NCBI RefSeq assembly: GCF_001424345.1
Contig: NZ_LMPF01000021.1
Location: forward strand, 42,740-106,739
Source: Burkholderia sp. Leaf177
Lineage (GTDB): Bacteria > Pseudomonadota > Gammaproteobacteria > Burkholderiales > Burkholderiaceae
DNA: 64,000 nt
Direction: 5' to 3'
In this document: positions 36,416 to 44,704 of the stretch, in pieces
Layout: every line of letters starts with the position of its first letter
Position numbering within the stretch: position 1 is the stretch's first letter
The notes under the pieces: generated by a model
The model's input: the letters and a program-made list of their open reading frames with translations, nothing else
Database searches by the model: none
Told to the model about the DNA's origin: nothing
Program-made: the position numbers and the translations under genes

Positions 36416-37880
36416 GATGCCGAAGTATCGCGTTGCCGCGCTGACTGCGGCTATAAGTGTGCTGGCGGGTTGCTCGCTGGCGCCGGACTATCACGTGCCG
36501 CCCACGCCGGTCGTCGCGCAATACAAGACCACGGGTCCCTGGATCAGCGCGCAACCGGCCGATCAACTGAGCCGCACCGGCTGGTGGAAAAGCTACAACG
36601 ACGCGGGCCTCGACGATCTCGAACAACGGCTGCTCGCGAACAACACGGATCTCGCGGCGGCGCTCGCGCATTACCGGCAGGCGCAGGCGTTCGTGGATCA
36701 GGTCTCGGCGGGACTGTTTCCGAAAGTCACGGCGAGCGCGGTTCCACAACGCGACCGGCAGTCATACAGACGGCCATTGCGCTCGGGCGGACCCAACGAC
36801 TACAACTCCGCCACGCTCAGCGGCGAAGTCGATTACGACCTTGATTTATGGGGCCGCGTGCGTGATTCGGTAGCGGCGGGAAAGGATGAAGCGCAAGCGT
36901 CGAAGGCCGATCTTGCATCGGTTCAATTGAGTCTGCAGATCCAGCTCGCCGATAGCTACGTGCGCCTGCGCGGGCTCGACCAGCAGACGCAATTGCTCAA
37001 CGATACCGTCAAGGCGTTCGCGCGCGCATTGCAGCTTACGCAAACGCTGCACGGCGGCGGCATTGTGTCGGGGCTCGATGTGTCGCGGGCGCAGACGCAG
37101 TTGTCATCGGCGAAATCGCAGTTATCGCAGAACCTGGCGCAACGTGCGTTGATCGAGCATGCGATCGCGGAATTGATCGGCGCGTCGGCATCCGAATTCA
37201 GTTTGCCGCAACAGACGGCGTCGATCACGTTGCCGGTAATTCCGGCTGGATTGCCGTCGACCTTGTTGCAGCGTCGGCCGGATATTGCCGCGGCCGAGCG
37301 CCGGGTCGCGGAAGCGAACGCGAAGATCGGCGTGGCGCGCGCGGCGTATTTCCCGTCGATCACGCTGAGTGCGCAAGGCGGTTTCCAGAGCTCGCAGTAC
37401 GCCAGCCTGATCAGCGCGCCGACGCTTTTCTGGGCTATTGGTCCGCAGCTCGTGCAGTACGTCTTCGATGGCGGTTTGCGCCGCGCGCAGCTCGATACCG
37501 CGAAAGCGGCAACCGATGAAGCGGGCGCGCGATATCGCGGTGTTGTGTTGTCGGCGTTCCAGCAGATCGAAGACAATCTTTCGCTGCTTCAGGATCTCGG
37601 CACGGCGCTGGAGCAGCAACGCGATGCCGGCAATTCGGCGCAACATTCCGTCGATCTCGCGCTGAACCGGTACAAGCAAGGTGCGGTGGGATATCTCGAT
37701 GTGGTGCAGGCGCAGACCGCGGCGCTCGATGCACAGCGCGCCGTTCTCGACATCCAGACGCGGCAGTTGAGCGCGAACGTGCAGCTGGTCAAGGCGCTGG
37801 GCGGCGGATGGTCGAGCGACGAACTGGCGAACGCGGCGCAGGCACCGGCGCTCGTGGCGGAGACCGGGCCCAAGGGCTGA
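36408..37880 (+). CDS. Outer-membrane efflux channel, NodT-family lipoprotein
   Basis: A 490-residue TolC-like channel. The lipoprotein signal ends at LAGC, with the conserved SLAPDYHVPP following the cysteine, as in NodT/OprM proteins. Two OEP repeats of long helices follow (residues ~60-270 and ~285-480). ATG 36408 is chosen because it follows an AGGAAGG box and gives a proper signal; it overlaps the adaptor's end by eight bases. A strong terminator follows at 37923. Confidence 0.92.
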   Translation: MARMPKYRVAALTAAISVLAGCSLAPDYHVPPTPVVAQYKTTGPWISAQPADQLSRTGWWKSYNDAGLDDLEQRLLANNTDLAAALAHYRQAQAFVDQVSAGLFPKVTASAVPQRDRQSYRRPLRSGGPNDYNSATLSGEVDYDLDLWGRVRDSVAAGKDEAQASKADLASVQLSLQIQLADSYVRLRGLDQQTQLLNDTVKAFARALQLTQTLHGGGIVSGLDVSRAQTQLSSAKSQLSQNLAQRALIEHAIAELIGASASEFSLPQQTASITLPVIPAGLPSTLLQRRPDIAAAERRVAEANAKIGVARAAYFPSITLSAQGGFQSSQYASLISAPTLFWAIGPQLVQYVFDGGLRRAQLDTAKAATDEAGARYRGVVLSAFQQIEDNLSLLQDLGTALEQQRDAGNSAQHSVDLALNRYKQGAVGYLDVVQAQTAALDAQRAVLDIQTRQLSANVQLVKALGGGWSSDELANAAQAPALVAETGPKG

Positions 37881-37922
37881 ACAAGGCTGAACAAGGCAGA
37901 AAGGTGGAAGGTGGAAAAGTCG

Positions 37923-37951
37923 AAGGCGCACCAGACGGTGCGCCTTTTTTT
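37923..37951 (+). terminator. Intrinsic terminator of the RND operon
   Basis: A perfect 10-bp stem, AAGGCGCACC / GGTGCGCCTT, with a four-base loop and a run of seven T (two within the stem), 43 bp after the channel gene stop. Confidence 0.93.
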
Positions 37952-38092
37952 ATCGCTTTGCGTGAGCGTCAAAGGACGTTTATTGCCCCTTCTGTGAAAG
38001 GTTTTGTATCGCGTACAGGCTCAGATACATTGCGACATAAAACGCTTCGGATGCCGGGCTATAAAGCAGACATCGATAAAACGGAGAGCTTT

Positions 38093-38464
38093 ATGACCGC
38101 CAGTCTGCTGCGAGGATCCTGTCACTGCGGGACCGTCAAATTCGAAGTCCGCACCGCGGTCGTGCCGGCATCGCGCTGCAATTGCAGCCTGTGCCGTCGC
38201 AAGGGCGCGCTGATGACGCCGCCGTTCGCCGCCAGTGCACTCAAGGTCCTGAGCGGCGAGGACGCGCTGACGCTGTATCAATTCAACACGCGCGTGGCGA
38301 AGCACTATTTCTGCAAGCACTGCGGTATCTATCCGTTTCATCAGACACGCAAGGACCCGCTGCTGTGGCGCGTCAACATCGGTTGCCTTGAAAGTGTCGA
38401 TCCGTATACGCTTGAAGCCGGCGTCGTCGATGGCGCCAGCCTGTCTGTCGTGGAAGACGCATGA
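38093..38464 (+). CDS. GFA/CENP-V-family zinc protein
   Basis: A 123-residue protein of the Gfa (glutathione-dependent formaldehyde-activating-like) family. Zinc-binding cysteines are visible in GSCHCGTVKFEV, then CNCSLCRRKG, then FCKHCGIYPFH. ATG 38093 follows a GGAG box; the longer upstream frame runs through the terminator and is rejected. Function in bacteria is mostly unproven, although some members bind glutathione. Its stop codon overlaps the start of a 40-residue peptide gene, which links it to the two-component system downstream. Confidence 0.9.
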   Translation: MTASLLRGSCHCGTVKFEVRTAVVPASRCNCSLCRRKGALMTPPFAASALKVLSGEDALTLYQFNTRVAKHYFCKHCGIYPFHQTRKDPLLWRVNIGCLESVDPYTLEAGVVDGASLSVVEDA

Positions 38465-38583
38465 GACGGTTTCTGGCAATCGTCGCCTTCCTTGCGGGCG
38501 GGATCGCGACGGAAATGGCGCATCCGGTGCAGTGCGAACTCATCAACGCAAGCCGGATGCTGGTGAAACGCAGGAAGGAATGA
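38461..38583 (+). CDS. Predicted 40-residue exported peptide
   Basis: A short frame overlapping the GFA stop by four bases (ATGA). It encodes a basic-hydrophobic signal-like start (RRFLAIVAFLAGGIATEMA) followed by a short charged tail with one cysteine. It ends in TGA at 38583, inside the ATGA that precedes the response regulator start at 38589. The tight overlaps on both sides argue it is translated. No family recognised. Confidence 0.45.
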   Translation: MRRFLAIVAFLAGGIATEMAHPVQCELINASRMLVKRRKE

Positions 38584-38588
38584 TCCCG

Positions 38589-39329
38589 ATGGAAACCACT
38601 GACCACGTGCTGATCGTGGACGACGATCGCGGTATCCGCGAGTTGCTCGCCACGTATCTGGAGAAGAACGGCATGCGCGTTTCTCTTGCCGCCAACGGCC
38701 GCCAGATGCGCGCCGCGCTGGAGCAGGGCGCGCCCGACCTGATCGTGCTCGACCTGATGATGCCGGGCGAAGACGGACTCGTGCTCTGCCGCGAGTTGCG
38801 GGCAAGCAAGTTCCGCGCGGTGCCGGTATTGATGCTGACCGCGCGCAGCGAAGAGGCGGACAGGATTGTCGGCCTGGAAATGGGCGCAGACGATTACCTC
38901 GCCAAGCCATTTGCGGTGCGCGAACTCCTGGCGCGGATCCGGGCGGTGCTGCGGCGTGTGCGCATGCTTCCGCCCGGCATGGAGGTGACGGAATCGGCGC
39001 AGATCCTGAGCTTCGGCGACTGGCGGCTCGACACCACCGCGCGGCATCTGCTGGATGCAGACGGCACAATGGTCGCGCTGAGCGGCGCGGAGTATCGGCT
39101 ATTGCGCGTGTTTCTCGACAACCCGCAACGCGTCCTTACGCGCGATCAATTGCTCAACCTTACCCAGGGCCGGCAGGCGGATCAGTTCGACCGGTCGATC
39201 GACCTGATGGTGAGCCGCTTGCGGCAGCGCCTGCAGGACGTCGCGCGTGAACCGCGTTACATCAAGACGCTGCGCAGCGAAGGGTACGTGTTTTCGGCGG
39301 CTGTGATTCCGCTCGAAGGACCGCAATGA
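38589..39329 (+). CDS. OmpR-family response regulator
   Basis: A 246-residue two-domain regulator. The receiver domain has the acidic pocket at Asp11-Asp13, phospho-acceptor Asp55 in IVLDLMMPGEDG, and a conserved Lys in LAKPFAVREL. A winged-helix DNA-binding domain follows (ALSGAEYRLLRVFLDNPQRVLTRDQLL). ATG 38589 is preferred to ATG 38580 because AGGAAGG lies ten bases before it. It is coupled with the histidine kinase (overlap 39326-39329). Confidence 0.92.
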   Translation: METTDHVLIVDDDRGIRELLATYLEKNGMRVSLAANGRQMRAALEQGAPDLIVLDLMMPGEDGLVLCRELRASKFRAVPVLMLTARSEEADRIVGLEMGADDYLAKPFAVRELLARIRAVLRRVRMLPPGMEVTESAQILSFGDWRLDTTARHLLDADGTMVALSGAEYRLLRVFLDNPQRVLTRDQLLNLTQGRQADQFDRSIDLMVSRLRQRLQDVAREPRYIKTLRSEGYVFSAAVIPLEGPQ

Positions 39330-40645
39330 ACGCGCAATCGGCATTACGCTGGCCGCGAACATTGTTCGCAAGGCTCGCGCTGATCCTTCTGGTCGGCCTT
39401 GCGCTCGCCCAGACCATGTCGTTCTGGCTCACCATGACCGAGCGCGACCAGTCGATGACGAACATCATGACGGGTTATATCGAACGCGAAGTGACGAGTT
39501 CGGTGGCGCTGCTGGATGTCCTGCCGGCGGATCAGCGCGCCGCCTGGCTGCCGCGGCTGGAGCGGCGCAGCTATGGCTTCATTCTCGGACCAGGTGTGAG
39601 CGGAGAGGCGCCGGATGAAAAATTATCGGCGCGCATTGCGGCGTCGATAGAAGACGGCATCGGCAAGCGTTATCCGTTGACGGTCAATGCCGTTCCCGGC
39701 GATGTAGAACGGCTGCAGGTTCATCTGCGCCTGAGCGACGGCTCGCCGTTGACCATCGACCTGCGTCCCATGCCGGGCACGCCGTTGTCGCCCTGGCTGC
39801 CGCTCGTGCTCGCGATGCAACTGCTCGTTCTCGCCGCGTGTTGCTGGTTCGCGGTGCGCCTCGCAACGCGACCGCTCAAGCAACTGGCAAACGCTGCCGA
39901 CGCTCTCGGACCCGACCTCAAGGCAAGCCGTCTGCCAGAGGACGGTCCGGACGAAGTGGCGCGCGCGGCGAGGGCATTCAATGCCATGCAGGATCGCGTC
40001 GCCATGTACATGACCGAACGCATGCAGATTCTGGCATCGATTTCGCACGATCTGCAGACGCCGATCACGCGCATGCGCTTGCGTGTCGACGTAATGGAAG
40101 AGAGCGCGCAGAGCAGCAAGCTGCAACAGGATTTGCAGGAGATGGAAACGCTCGTGAAGGAGGGCGTGACGTACGCGCGGACGTTGCACGGCGCAACCGA
40201 GGTACCTTGTCGTATCAATCCCGATGCGTTGTTCGACAGCCTGGTGTGCGATTACGTCGATGCCGGCAAGCAGGTTTCGCTGCAAGGCAACATTGGGCAC
40301 TCGCTGATGACGCGGCCTCAGGCGTTGCGGCGCATAGTCTGCAATCTGGTCGATAACGCGCTGAAGTTCGGCGGCGATGCAAAAATCGATATTGGAGCCG
40401 CGCTGGATGGAAACGTGACGGTCTCGGTGCTCGATCGCGGTCCGGGCATACCGGCCGAATCAATGCAAGCAGTGTTCGAGCCGTTCTTCCGCGTTGAAAG
40501 TTCGCGTAACCGCAACACGGGCGGCACGGGACTTGGGCTTGCAATCGCGCGGCAACTCGCATTGGCAATGGACGCAACGCTCACGTTGCACAATCGCACC
40601 GGCGGCGGTCTGGAGGCGCGGCTCGTGCTGAAAAATATAGGGTGA
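39326..40645 (+). CDS. Membrane sensor histidine kinase
   Basis: A 439-residue kinase. A transmembrane helix at ~14-36, a periplasmic sensor of ~110 residues and a second helix near 152-175 are followed by a HAMP region (ATRPLKQLANAADAL). His241 in SISHDLQTPITRMR is the phosphorylation site. The ATPase domain shows the N box NLVDNALKF, the G1 box VLDRGPGIP and the G2 box GGTGLGLAIAR. Its signal cannot be read from the sequence. It is convergent with the GntR gene, ten bases away. Confidence 0.93.
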   Translation: MNAQSALRWPRTLFARLALILLVGLALAQTMSFWLTMTERDQSMTNIMTGYIEREVTSSVALLDVLPADQRAAWLPRLERRSYGFILGPGVSGEAPDEKLSARIAASIEDGIGKRYPLTVNAVPGDVERLQVHLRLSDGSPLTIDLRPMPGTPLSPWLPLVLAMQLLVLAACCWFAVRLATRPLKQLANAADALGPDLKASRLPEDGPDEVARAARAFNAMQDRVAMYMTERMQILASISHDLQTPITRMRLRVDVMEESAQSSKLQQDLQEMETLVKEGVTYARTLHGATEVPCRINPDALFDSLVCDYVDAGKQVSLQGNIGHSLMTRPQALRRIVCNLVDNALKFGGDAKIDIGAALDGNVTVSVLDRGPGIPAESMQAVFEPFFRVESSRNRNTGGTGLGLAIARQLALAMDATLTLHNRTGGGLEARLVLKNIG

Positions 40646-40655
40646 CTACGCGTCC

Positions 40656-41387
40656 TCACTTCGGCGCGATATCGCGCTCCACGCGCTTGATATGCTGTTC
40701 CACATAGAACGCTGCGGCATCGGCATCGCCTTGAATAACCGCTTCATAGATCAGCCGATGCTCGGCCACGTACAGGCGAATGCGGCCGGCGTCGTAAATG
40801 CCTTCGTCTTTCAGGCGCTTCCATAACGGCTGGTCCATCGAGCTCGCGACTTCATCGGCGATCTTGATCATCAACGCGTCGCCTGTCATCACGGCGAGTT
40901 GCCGATGAAACAAGCGGTCGCTGCTGTTCCATAGCGCGCGTTGCGCCGGGTCGTCTATGTCGTGCACGCTTTCCATCTGATTCAAATACTGCTCCGCCAG
41001 ACTGTCGCGCTGGCCGCGAACGGCCGCGCGCCTCGCGATGGCAGGCTCAAGGACCATGCGGACATCGAGCGTGGAACTCGGGCTGAAGTCTGCCGTTTCC
41101 GCGCTATTCGAGGTTGGCCGTGAAAGGCGGTCGAACGCGTCACCGCACACGAAGGTTCCTGAATTCCGCTTCGTGACGACCAGACCTTCGTTTTGCAACG
41201 CACCGATCGCCTCGCGAACGGCCGGCCGTCCTACGCCGAACAACGCAGCAAGATCGCGCTCCGAGGGCAAACGCGATTCCGGCATGAAGCGGCCAGCCGC
41301 AATTTCATCGCGGATCTTCTGCGATACCTGTTCGTAAATTTGCCTGGGCCGGAACGAGCCGTCCAATTCGGCGTGCACCGCTGACAT
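40656..41387 (-). CDS. GntR/FadR-family regulator, FCD domain
   Basis: A 243-residue regulator. Residues ~15-80 form the winged helix (SRLPSERDLAALFGVGRPAVREAIGALQNEGLV), and residues ~105-235 are the all-helical FCD ligand domain with the metal-binding pattern seen in FadR-like proteins (RLFHRQLAVMTG). It is divergent from the binding-protein/hydroxyproline operon, and an ACTGGTC-N9-GACCAGT repeat lies between the two. It is the probable repressor of that locus. Confidence 0.9.
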   Translation of the reverse strand: MSAVHAELDGSFRPRQIYEQVSQKIRDEIAAGRFMPESRLPSERDLAALFGVGRPAVREAIGALQNEGLVVTKRNSGTFVCGDAFDRLSRPTSNSAETADFSPSSTLDVRMVLEPAIARRAAVRGQRDSLAEQYLNQMESVHDIDDPAQRALWNSSDRLFHRQLAVMTGDALMIKIADEVASSMDQPLWKRLKDEGIYDAGRIRLYVAEHRLIYEAVIQGDADAAAFYVEQHIKRVERDIAPK

Positions 41388-41494
41388 TCGTGGATCTCGC
41401 TTGTTTAATCAAACCGCGCGGTCAAGAGCCAACCAGCATAAGTCCGATTTGTTTTTGAAATAGTTGCGACCGTGAGCCGTTGTGGAATACATTA

Positions 41495-41517
41495 ACTGGT
41501 CTGCAATAAAGACCAGT
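41495..41517. promoter_or_regulatory. GntR-type operator of the trans-3-hydroxyproline locus
   Basis: ACTGGTC, nine bases, GACCAGT: a perfect 7-bp inverted repeat 25-47 bp before the binding-protein start codon and 108-130 bp before the GntR start. It contains the TGGT...ACCA pattern common in FadR-subfamily sites. Confidence 0.65.
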
Positions 41518-41541
41518 ATAGTCCCACACGGAGCGAAATAA

Positions 41542-42663
41542 ATGAATAAGGCTGTCGCAGGTTTGATGGTCGCCGCCGCGACCCTTGCAAGCATGAACGC
41601 CCACTCGCAAGAGGTGGTGACCATCGGTCATTCAGCGCCGCTGACGGGTCCGCAAGCGGTCAACGGCAAGGACAACGAGAATGGCGCACGCCTCGCGGTG
41701 GAAGACCTGAACAAGAAGGGCATCACGGTCGCAGGAAAGAAAGTGACTTTCAAACTGGATTCGGAAGACGACCAGGCCGATCCGAAAATTGGCGTTCAAA
41801 TCGCCCAAAAACTGGCTGACGGCGGCGTTGTCGCTGTTCTTGGGCCCTACAATTCCGGCGTCGCAATTCCGGCGTCGCGTGTCTTCAACGCGGCCGGCAT
41901 TCCCATGCTGCCCGTGGCATCGAATCCCGCGTTGACCACGCAAGGCTTCAAGAATGTTTTCCGCATCGGTGCGAGCGACGAACAACTCGGCGGCGCCATG
42001 GCGGTGTTCGCGAAGAAGACACTCAAAGCGAAGACAGCGGCGGTCATCGACGATCGCACGGCTTACGGCCAGGGCGTTGCCGAACAGTTCGTGAATGTAG
42101 CGAAGGCGCAAGGCATTCAGATTGTCGACAGCCAATACACCAACTCGAGCGCGACCGATTTTCTCGGCATTCTGACCACCATCAAGGCGAAGAATCCCGA
42201 CGTCATTTTCTTCGGCGGATACGCGGCACAAGGCGCGCCGATGGCCAGGCAAATGCGCCAGCGCGGGTTGCGCGCCAAGCTGCTCGGCGGCGACGGCATT
42301 TGTTCCGCCGACATGGGCAAGGTTGCGGGCGACGCGGCATCGATTGTGTATTGCGCGCAAGGCGGCACGTCGCTCGAGAAAACCGCCGCGGGACGCGACT
42401 TCGTCAAACGCTACAAGGACACGTATCACACCGACACGCAGGTCTACGCCGTGAGTTACTACGACGGCATGATGCTGCTCGCCGATGCAATGGTGAAAGC
42501 CGGCACGACAACGGACAAGGCCAAGCTGACGGCACAACTCGCGAAGACGGACTACAAGGGCATTGCGGGCACCTATTCCTTCGACGCAAAAGGCGACCTG
42601 AAAGGCGCGCCCACGACCGTCTACGAAATCAAGGACGGCCTGCCGGTCGCTTATGGACAATGA
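41542..42663 (+). CDS. Periplasmic branched-chain amino-acid-type binding protein
   Basis: A 373-residue LivJ/LivK-like solute-binding protein (peripla_BP_6). A signal peptide ends near MNAHSQ. The mature start EVVTIGHSAPLTGPQAVNGKDNENGARLAVEDLN is the family signature. CGGAG precedes ATG 41542. No ABC permease or ATPase genes are adjacent, so it must rely on a transporter encoded elsewhere. Given its neighbours, hydroxyproline or proline is a plausible ligand, but the sequence alone does not show it. Confidence 0.9.
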   Translation: MNKAVAGLMVAAATLASMNAHSQEVVTIGHSAPLTGPQAVNGKDNENGARLAVEDLNKKGITVAGKKVTFKLDSEDDQADPKIGVQIAQKLADGGVVAVLGPYNSGVAIPASRVFNAAGIPMLPVASNPALTTQGFKNVFRIGASDEQLGGAMAVFAKKTLKAKTAAVIDDRTAYGQGVAEQFVNVAKAQGIQIVDSQYTNSSATDFLGILTTIKAKNPDVIFFGGYAAQGAPMARQMRQRGLRAKLLGGDGICSADMGKVAGDAASIVYCAQGGTSLEKTAAGRDFVKRYKDTYHTDTQVYAVSYYDGMMLLADAMVKAGTTTDKAKLTAQLAKTDYKGIAGTYSFDAKGDLKGAPTTVYEIKDGLPVAYGQ

Positions 42664-42726
42664 CGCGGCTTATGAAGCGACAAATGACACGCCAATGAAG
42701 CGTGAAGCAAGCGAATCAGGAAAGAA

Positions 42727-43734
42727 ATGAAAATCACGAATGCTATCAGCACGGTTGAAGTCCATACCGGAGGGGAGGCGTTTCGAATAGTGACGAGCGG
42801 TTTGCCGAAAATGCAAGGCAAGACGATCGTCGCGCGCCGTGCATGGCTCAAGGAACATGCCGACCACATTCGCCGCGCGCTGATGTTCGAACCACGCGGC
42901 CATGCCGATATGTATGGTGGTTATCTCACCGAACCCGTCAGCGAAGGCGCTGATTTCGGCATCATTTTCCTTCACAACGAGGGTTACAGCGATCATTGCG
43001 GCCACGGCGTGATCGGACTTGCAACGGCGGCCGTGGAGCTTGGCTGGATCGAGCGGACGATTCCCGAGACGCGCGTGGGTATCGATGCACCTTGCGGTTT
43101 CATTGAAGCATTCGTGCAGTGGGATGGAAACCATGCCGGCAACGTGCGCTTCGTCAACGTGCCGTCGTTCATCTGGCAACGGGATGTAACGGTCGAGACG
43201 CCGACGTTTGGCAGCGTGACGGGCGACATTGCGTTTGGCGGCGCGTTTTATTTTTATACCGATGGCGCGCCGTTCGACTTGCCGATCCGCGAATCTTCGG
43301 TCGACAAGCTGATCCAGTTCGGCGCCGAAGTGAAGGCCGCGGCCAACGCGGCGGTGAAGGTCGTGCATCCGGAGATTCCGGAGTTGAACCATATCTACGG
43401 CACGATCATCGCGAACGAAGCGCGCCACGCGGGTTCATCGCAGGCGAATTGCTGCGTGTTCGCCGACCGTGAAGTCGATCGCTCGCCTACCGGTTCGGGC
43501 ACGGCGGGACGCGTCGCGCAATTGTATTTGCGCGGGCTGTTGAAGAAGGACGAAACGATCGTCAACGAATCGGTGATCGGCACCATTTTCAAGGGCCGCG
43601 TGCTGAGCGAAACAAAGCTCGGTTCCTTCAATGCCGTCATCCCCGAGATCGAGGGCAACGCGTATATCTGCGGTTTCGCGAACTGGATCGTCGACGATCG
43701 CGATCCGCTCACCTATGGCTTTTTGGTGCGATAA
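42727..43734 (+). CDS. lhpH: trans-3-hydroxy-L-proline dehydratase (proline racemase family)
   Basis: A 335-residue member of the proline racemase family. The first catalytic residue is Cys91 in SDHCGHGVIG. At the second catalytic position the racemase cysteine is replaced by Thr255 (DRSPTGSGTAGR). A Cys/Thr pair marks trans-3-hydroxy-L-proline dehydratase, whereas proline racemase and 4-hydroxyproline epimerase have Cys/Cys. The product is delta-1-pyrroline-2-carboxylate, and its reductase is encoded two bases downstream. The symbol follows the Azospirillum enzyme and is a recollection. Function is well supported by residue and context. Confidence 0.88.
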   Translation: MKITNAISTVEVHTGGEAFRIVTSGLPKMQGKTIVARRAWLKEHADHIRRALMFEPRGHADMYGGYLTEPVSEGADFGIIFLHNEGYSDHCGHGVIGLATAAVELGWIERTIPETRVGIDAPCGFIEAFVQWDGNHAGNVRFVNVPSFIWQRDVTVETPTFGSVTGDIAFGGAFYFYTDGAPFDLPIRESSVDKLIQFGAEVKAAANAAVKVVHPEIPELNHIYGTIIANEARHAGSSQANCCVFADREVDRSPTGSGTAGRVAQLYLRGLLKKDETIVNESVIGTIFKGRVLSETKLGSFNAVIPEIEGNAYICGFANWIVDDRDPLTYGFLVR

Positions 43735-43736
43735 AC

Positions 43737-44639
43737 ATGACCCAGTCCTTCGATGAACAACAGACCGCGGCGCTGCTTCCGTATCCCGAACTCGTCGATG
43801 CGTTAAGCAATGCAGTGACCGAATATGGCGCGGAAAAGATCGTCAGCCCGGAGCGGCTTGTCGTGCCTTTGCAGGCGAAAGGCGTCATGTTGTCGATGCC
43901 CGCAAGCGCCACGGATCTCGCAATCCACAAGCTCGTGAACGTCTGTCCGGGAAATGGCGCAAAGGGTTTGCCGACCATTCACGGACAAGTGACGGCATAC
44001 GATTCGATCACCGGGCAGGCGCTTTTTACGCTCGACGGCCCGACAGTCACGGGCAGGCGCACGGCCGGAATATCGGCGCTCGGCATCAGGCTTCTTGCGC
44101 GCAGCGTGAAGTCGATTCTGCTGATCGGCACAGGCAAACAGGCAAGCAATCACGCCGAAGCATTTGCGGCGCTTTTTCCCGACGCCACGCTCTACGTGAA
44201 GGGTTCATCGCTGCAATCGGCTCAGCGGTTTGCTGCAGCGAGAAAGGGCATCGTGGCGCTCGAAAACGACGTCGTGCCGGATGATATCGACGTGGTCGTC
44301 ACGCTCACTACAAGCCGGACGCCGGTCTATCACGACGCAGCGCGCGTGGCGCGACTGGTTGTGGGTGTCGGCGCCTTCACGCCGGATGGCGCGGAGATCG
44401 CGGCGTCCATCGTGCATGCGAGCGACGTGGTGGTGGACGATCCGGCAGGCGCGAAACACGAAGCGGGCGATCTGATTCAGGCGGGCATCGACTGGACGAA
44501 GGTCGGCGCGCTTGCCGATGTCATAGACGGAACGCGGAGTGTGCCGGCGGATCGGCCGGTGGTATTCAAGACCGTTGGATGCGCCGCGTGGGATCTCGCT
44601 GCGGCGCGGCTTGCGCGCGAGCGGTTATCGCAAGGGTAA
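43737..44639 (+). CDS. lhpI: Delta-1-pyrroline-2-carboxylate reductase (ornithine cyclodeaminase family)
   Basis: A 300-residue protein of the ornithine cyclodeaminase/mu-crystallin family. A Rossmann fold begins with SILLIGTGKQASNHAEAF, and DGPTVTGRRTAGISALGI is the conserved catalytic-domain block. Relatives in hydroxyproline clusters reduce delta-1-pyrroline-2-carboxylate (and the six-membered piperideine analogue) to L-proline with NADPH or NADH. It begins two bases after the dehydratase stop, which completes trans-3-hydroxy-L-proline to L-proline in two steps. Confidence 0.87.
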   Translation: MTQSFDEQQTAALLPYPELVDALSNAVTEYGAEKIVSPERLVVPLQAKGVMLSMPASATDLAIHKLVNVCPGNGAKGLPTIHGQVTAYDSITGQALFTLDGPTVTGRRTAGISALGIRLLARSVKSILLIGTGKQASNHAEAFAALFPDATLYVKGSSLQSAQRFAAARKGIVALENDVVPDDIDVVVTLTTSRTPVYHDAARVARLVVGVGAFTPDGAEIAASIVHASDVVVDDPAGAKHEAGDLIQAGIDWTKVGALADVIDGTRSVPADRPVVFKTVGCAAWDLAAARLARERLSQG

Positions 44640-44655
44640 GGGCAAGAGTGACTGC

Positions 44656-44695
44656 GTGCATCGAGCGCCGTGTTTAGCAACCGCGCCCGATGCAC
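44656..44695. terminator. Hairpin between convergent genes
   Basis: GTGCATCG-A-GCGC pairs with GCGC-C-CGATGCAC (one A-C mismatch) around a 14-base loop, between the stops of the reductase and the phytase-like esterase. No T-run; a bidirectional stop is plausible. Confidence 0.45.
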
Positions 44696-44704
44696 ATTCA
44701 ACGC

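Noticed and set aside
37880..37920. Short repeated GCTGAACAAG and AGGTGGAA units after the channel gene.
   Set aside because: Only two imperfect copies each; too short to call a repeat element.
37808..38092. N-terminal extension of the GFA protein.
   Set aside because: It would be translated through the end of the channel gene and the strong terminator; ATG 38093 has a good ribosome site.
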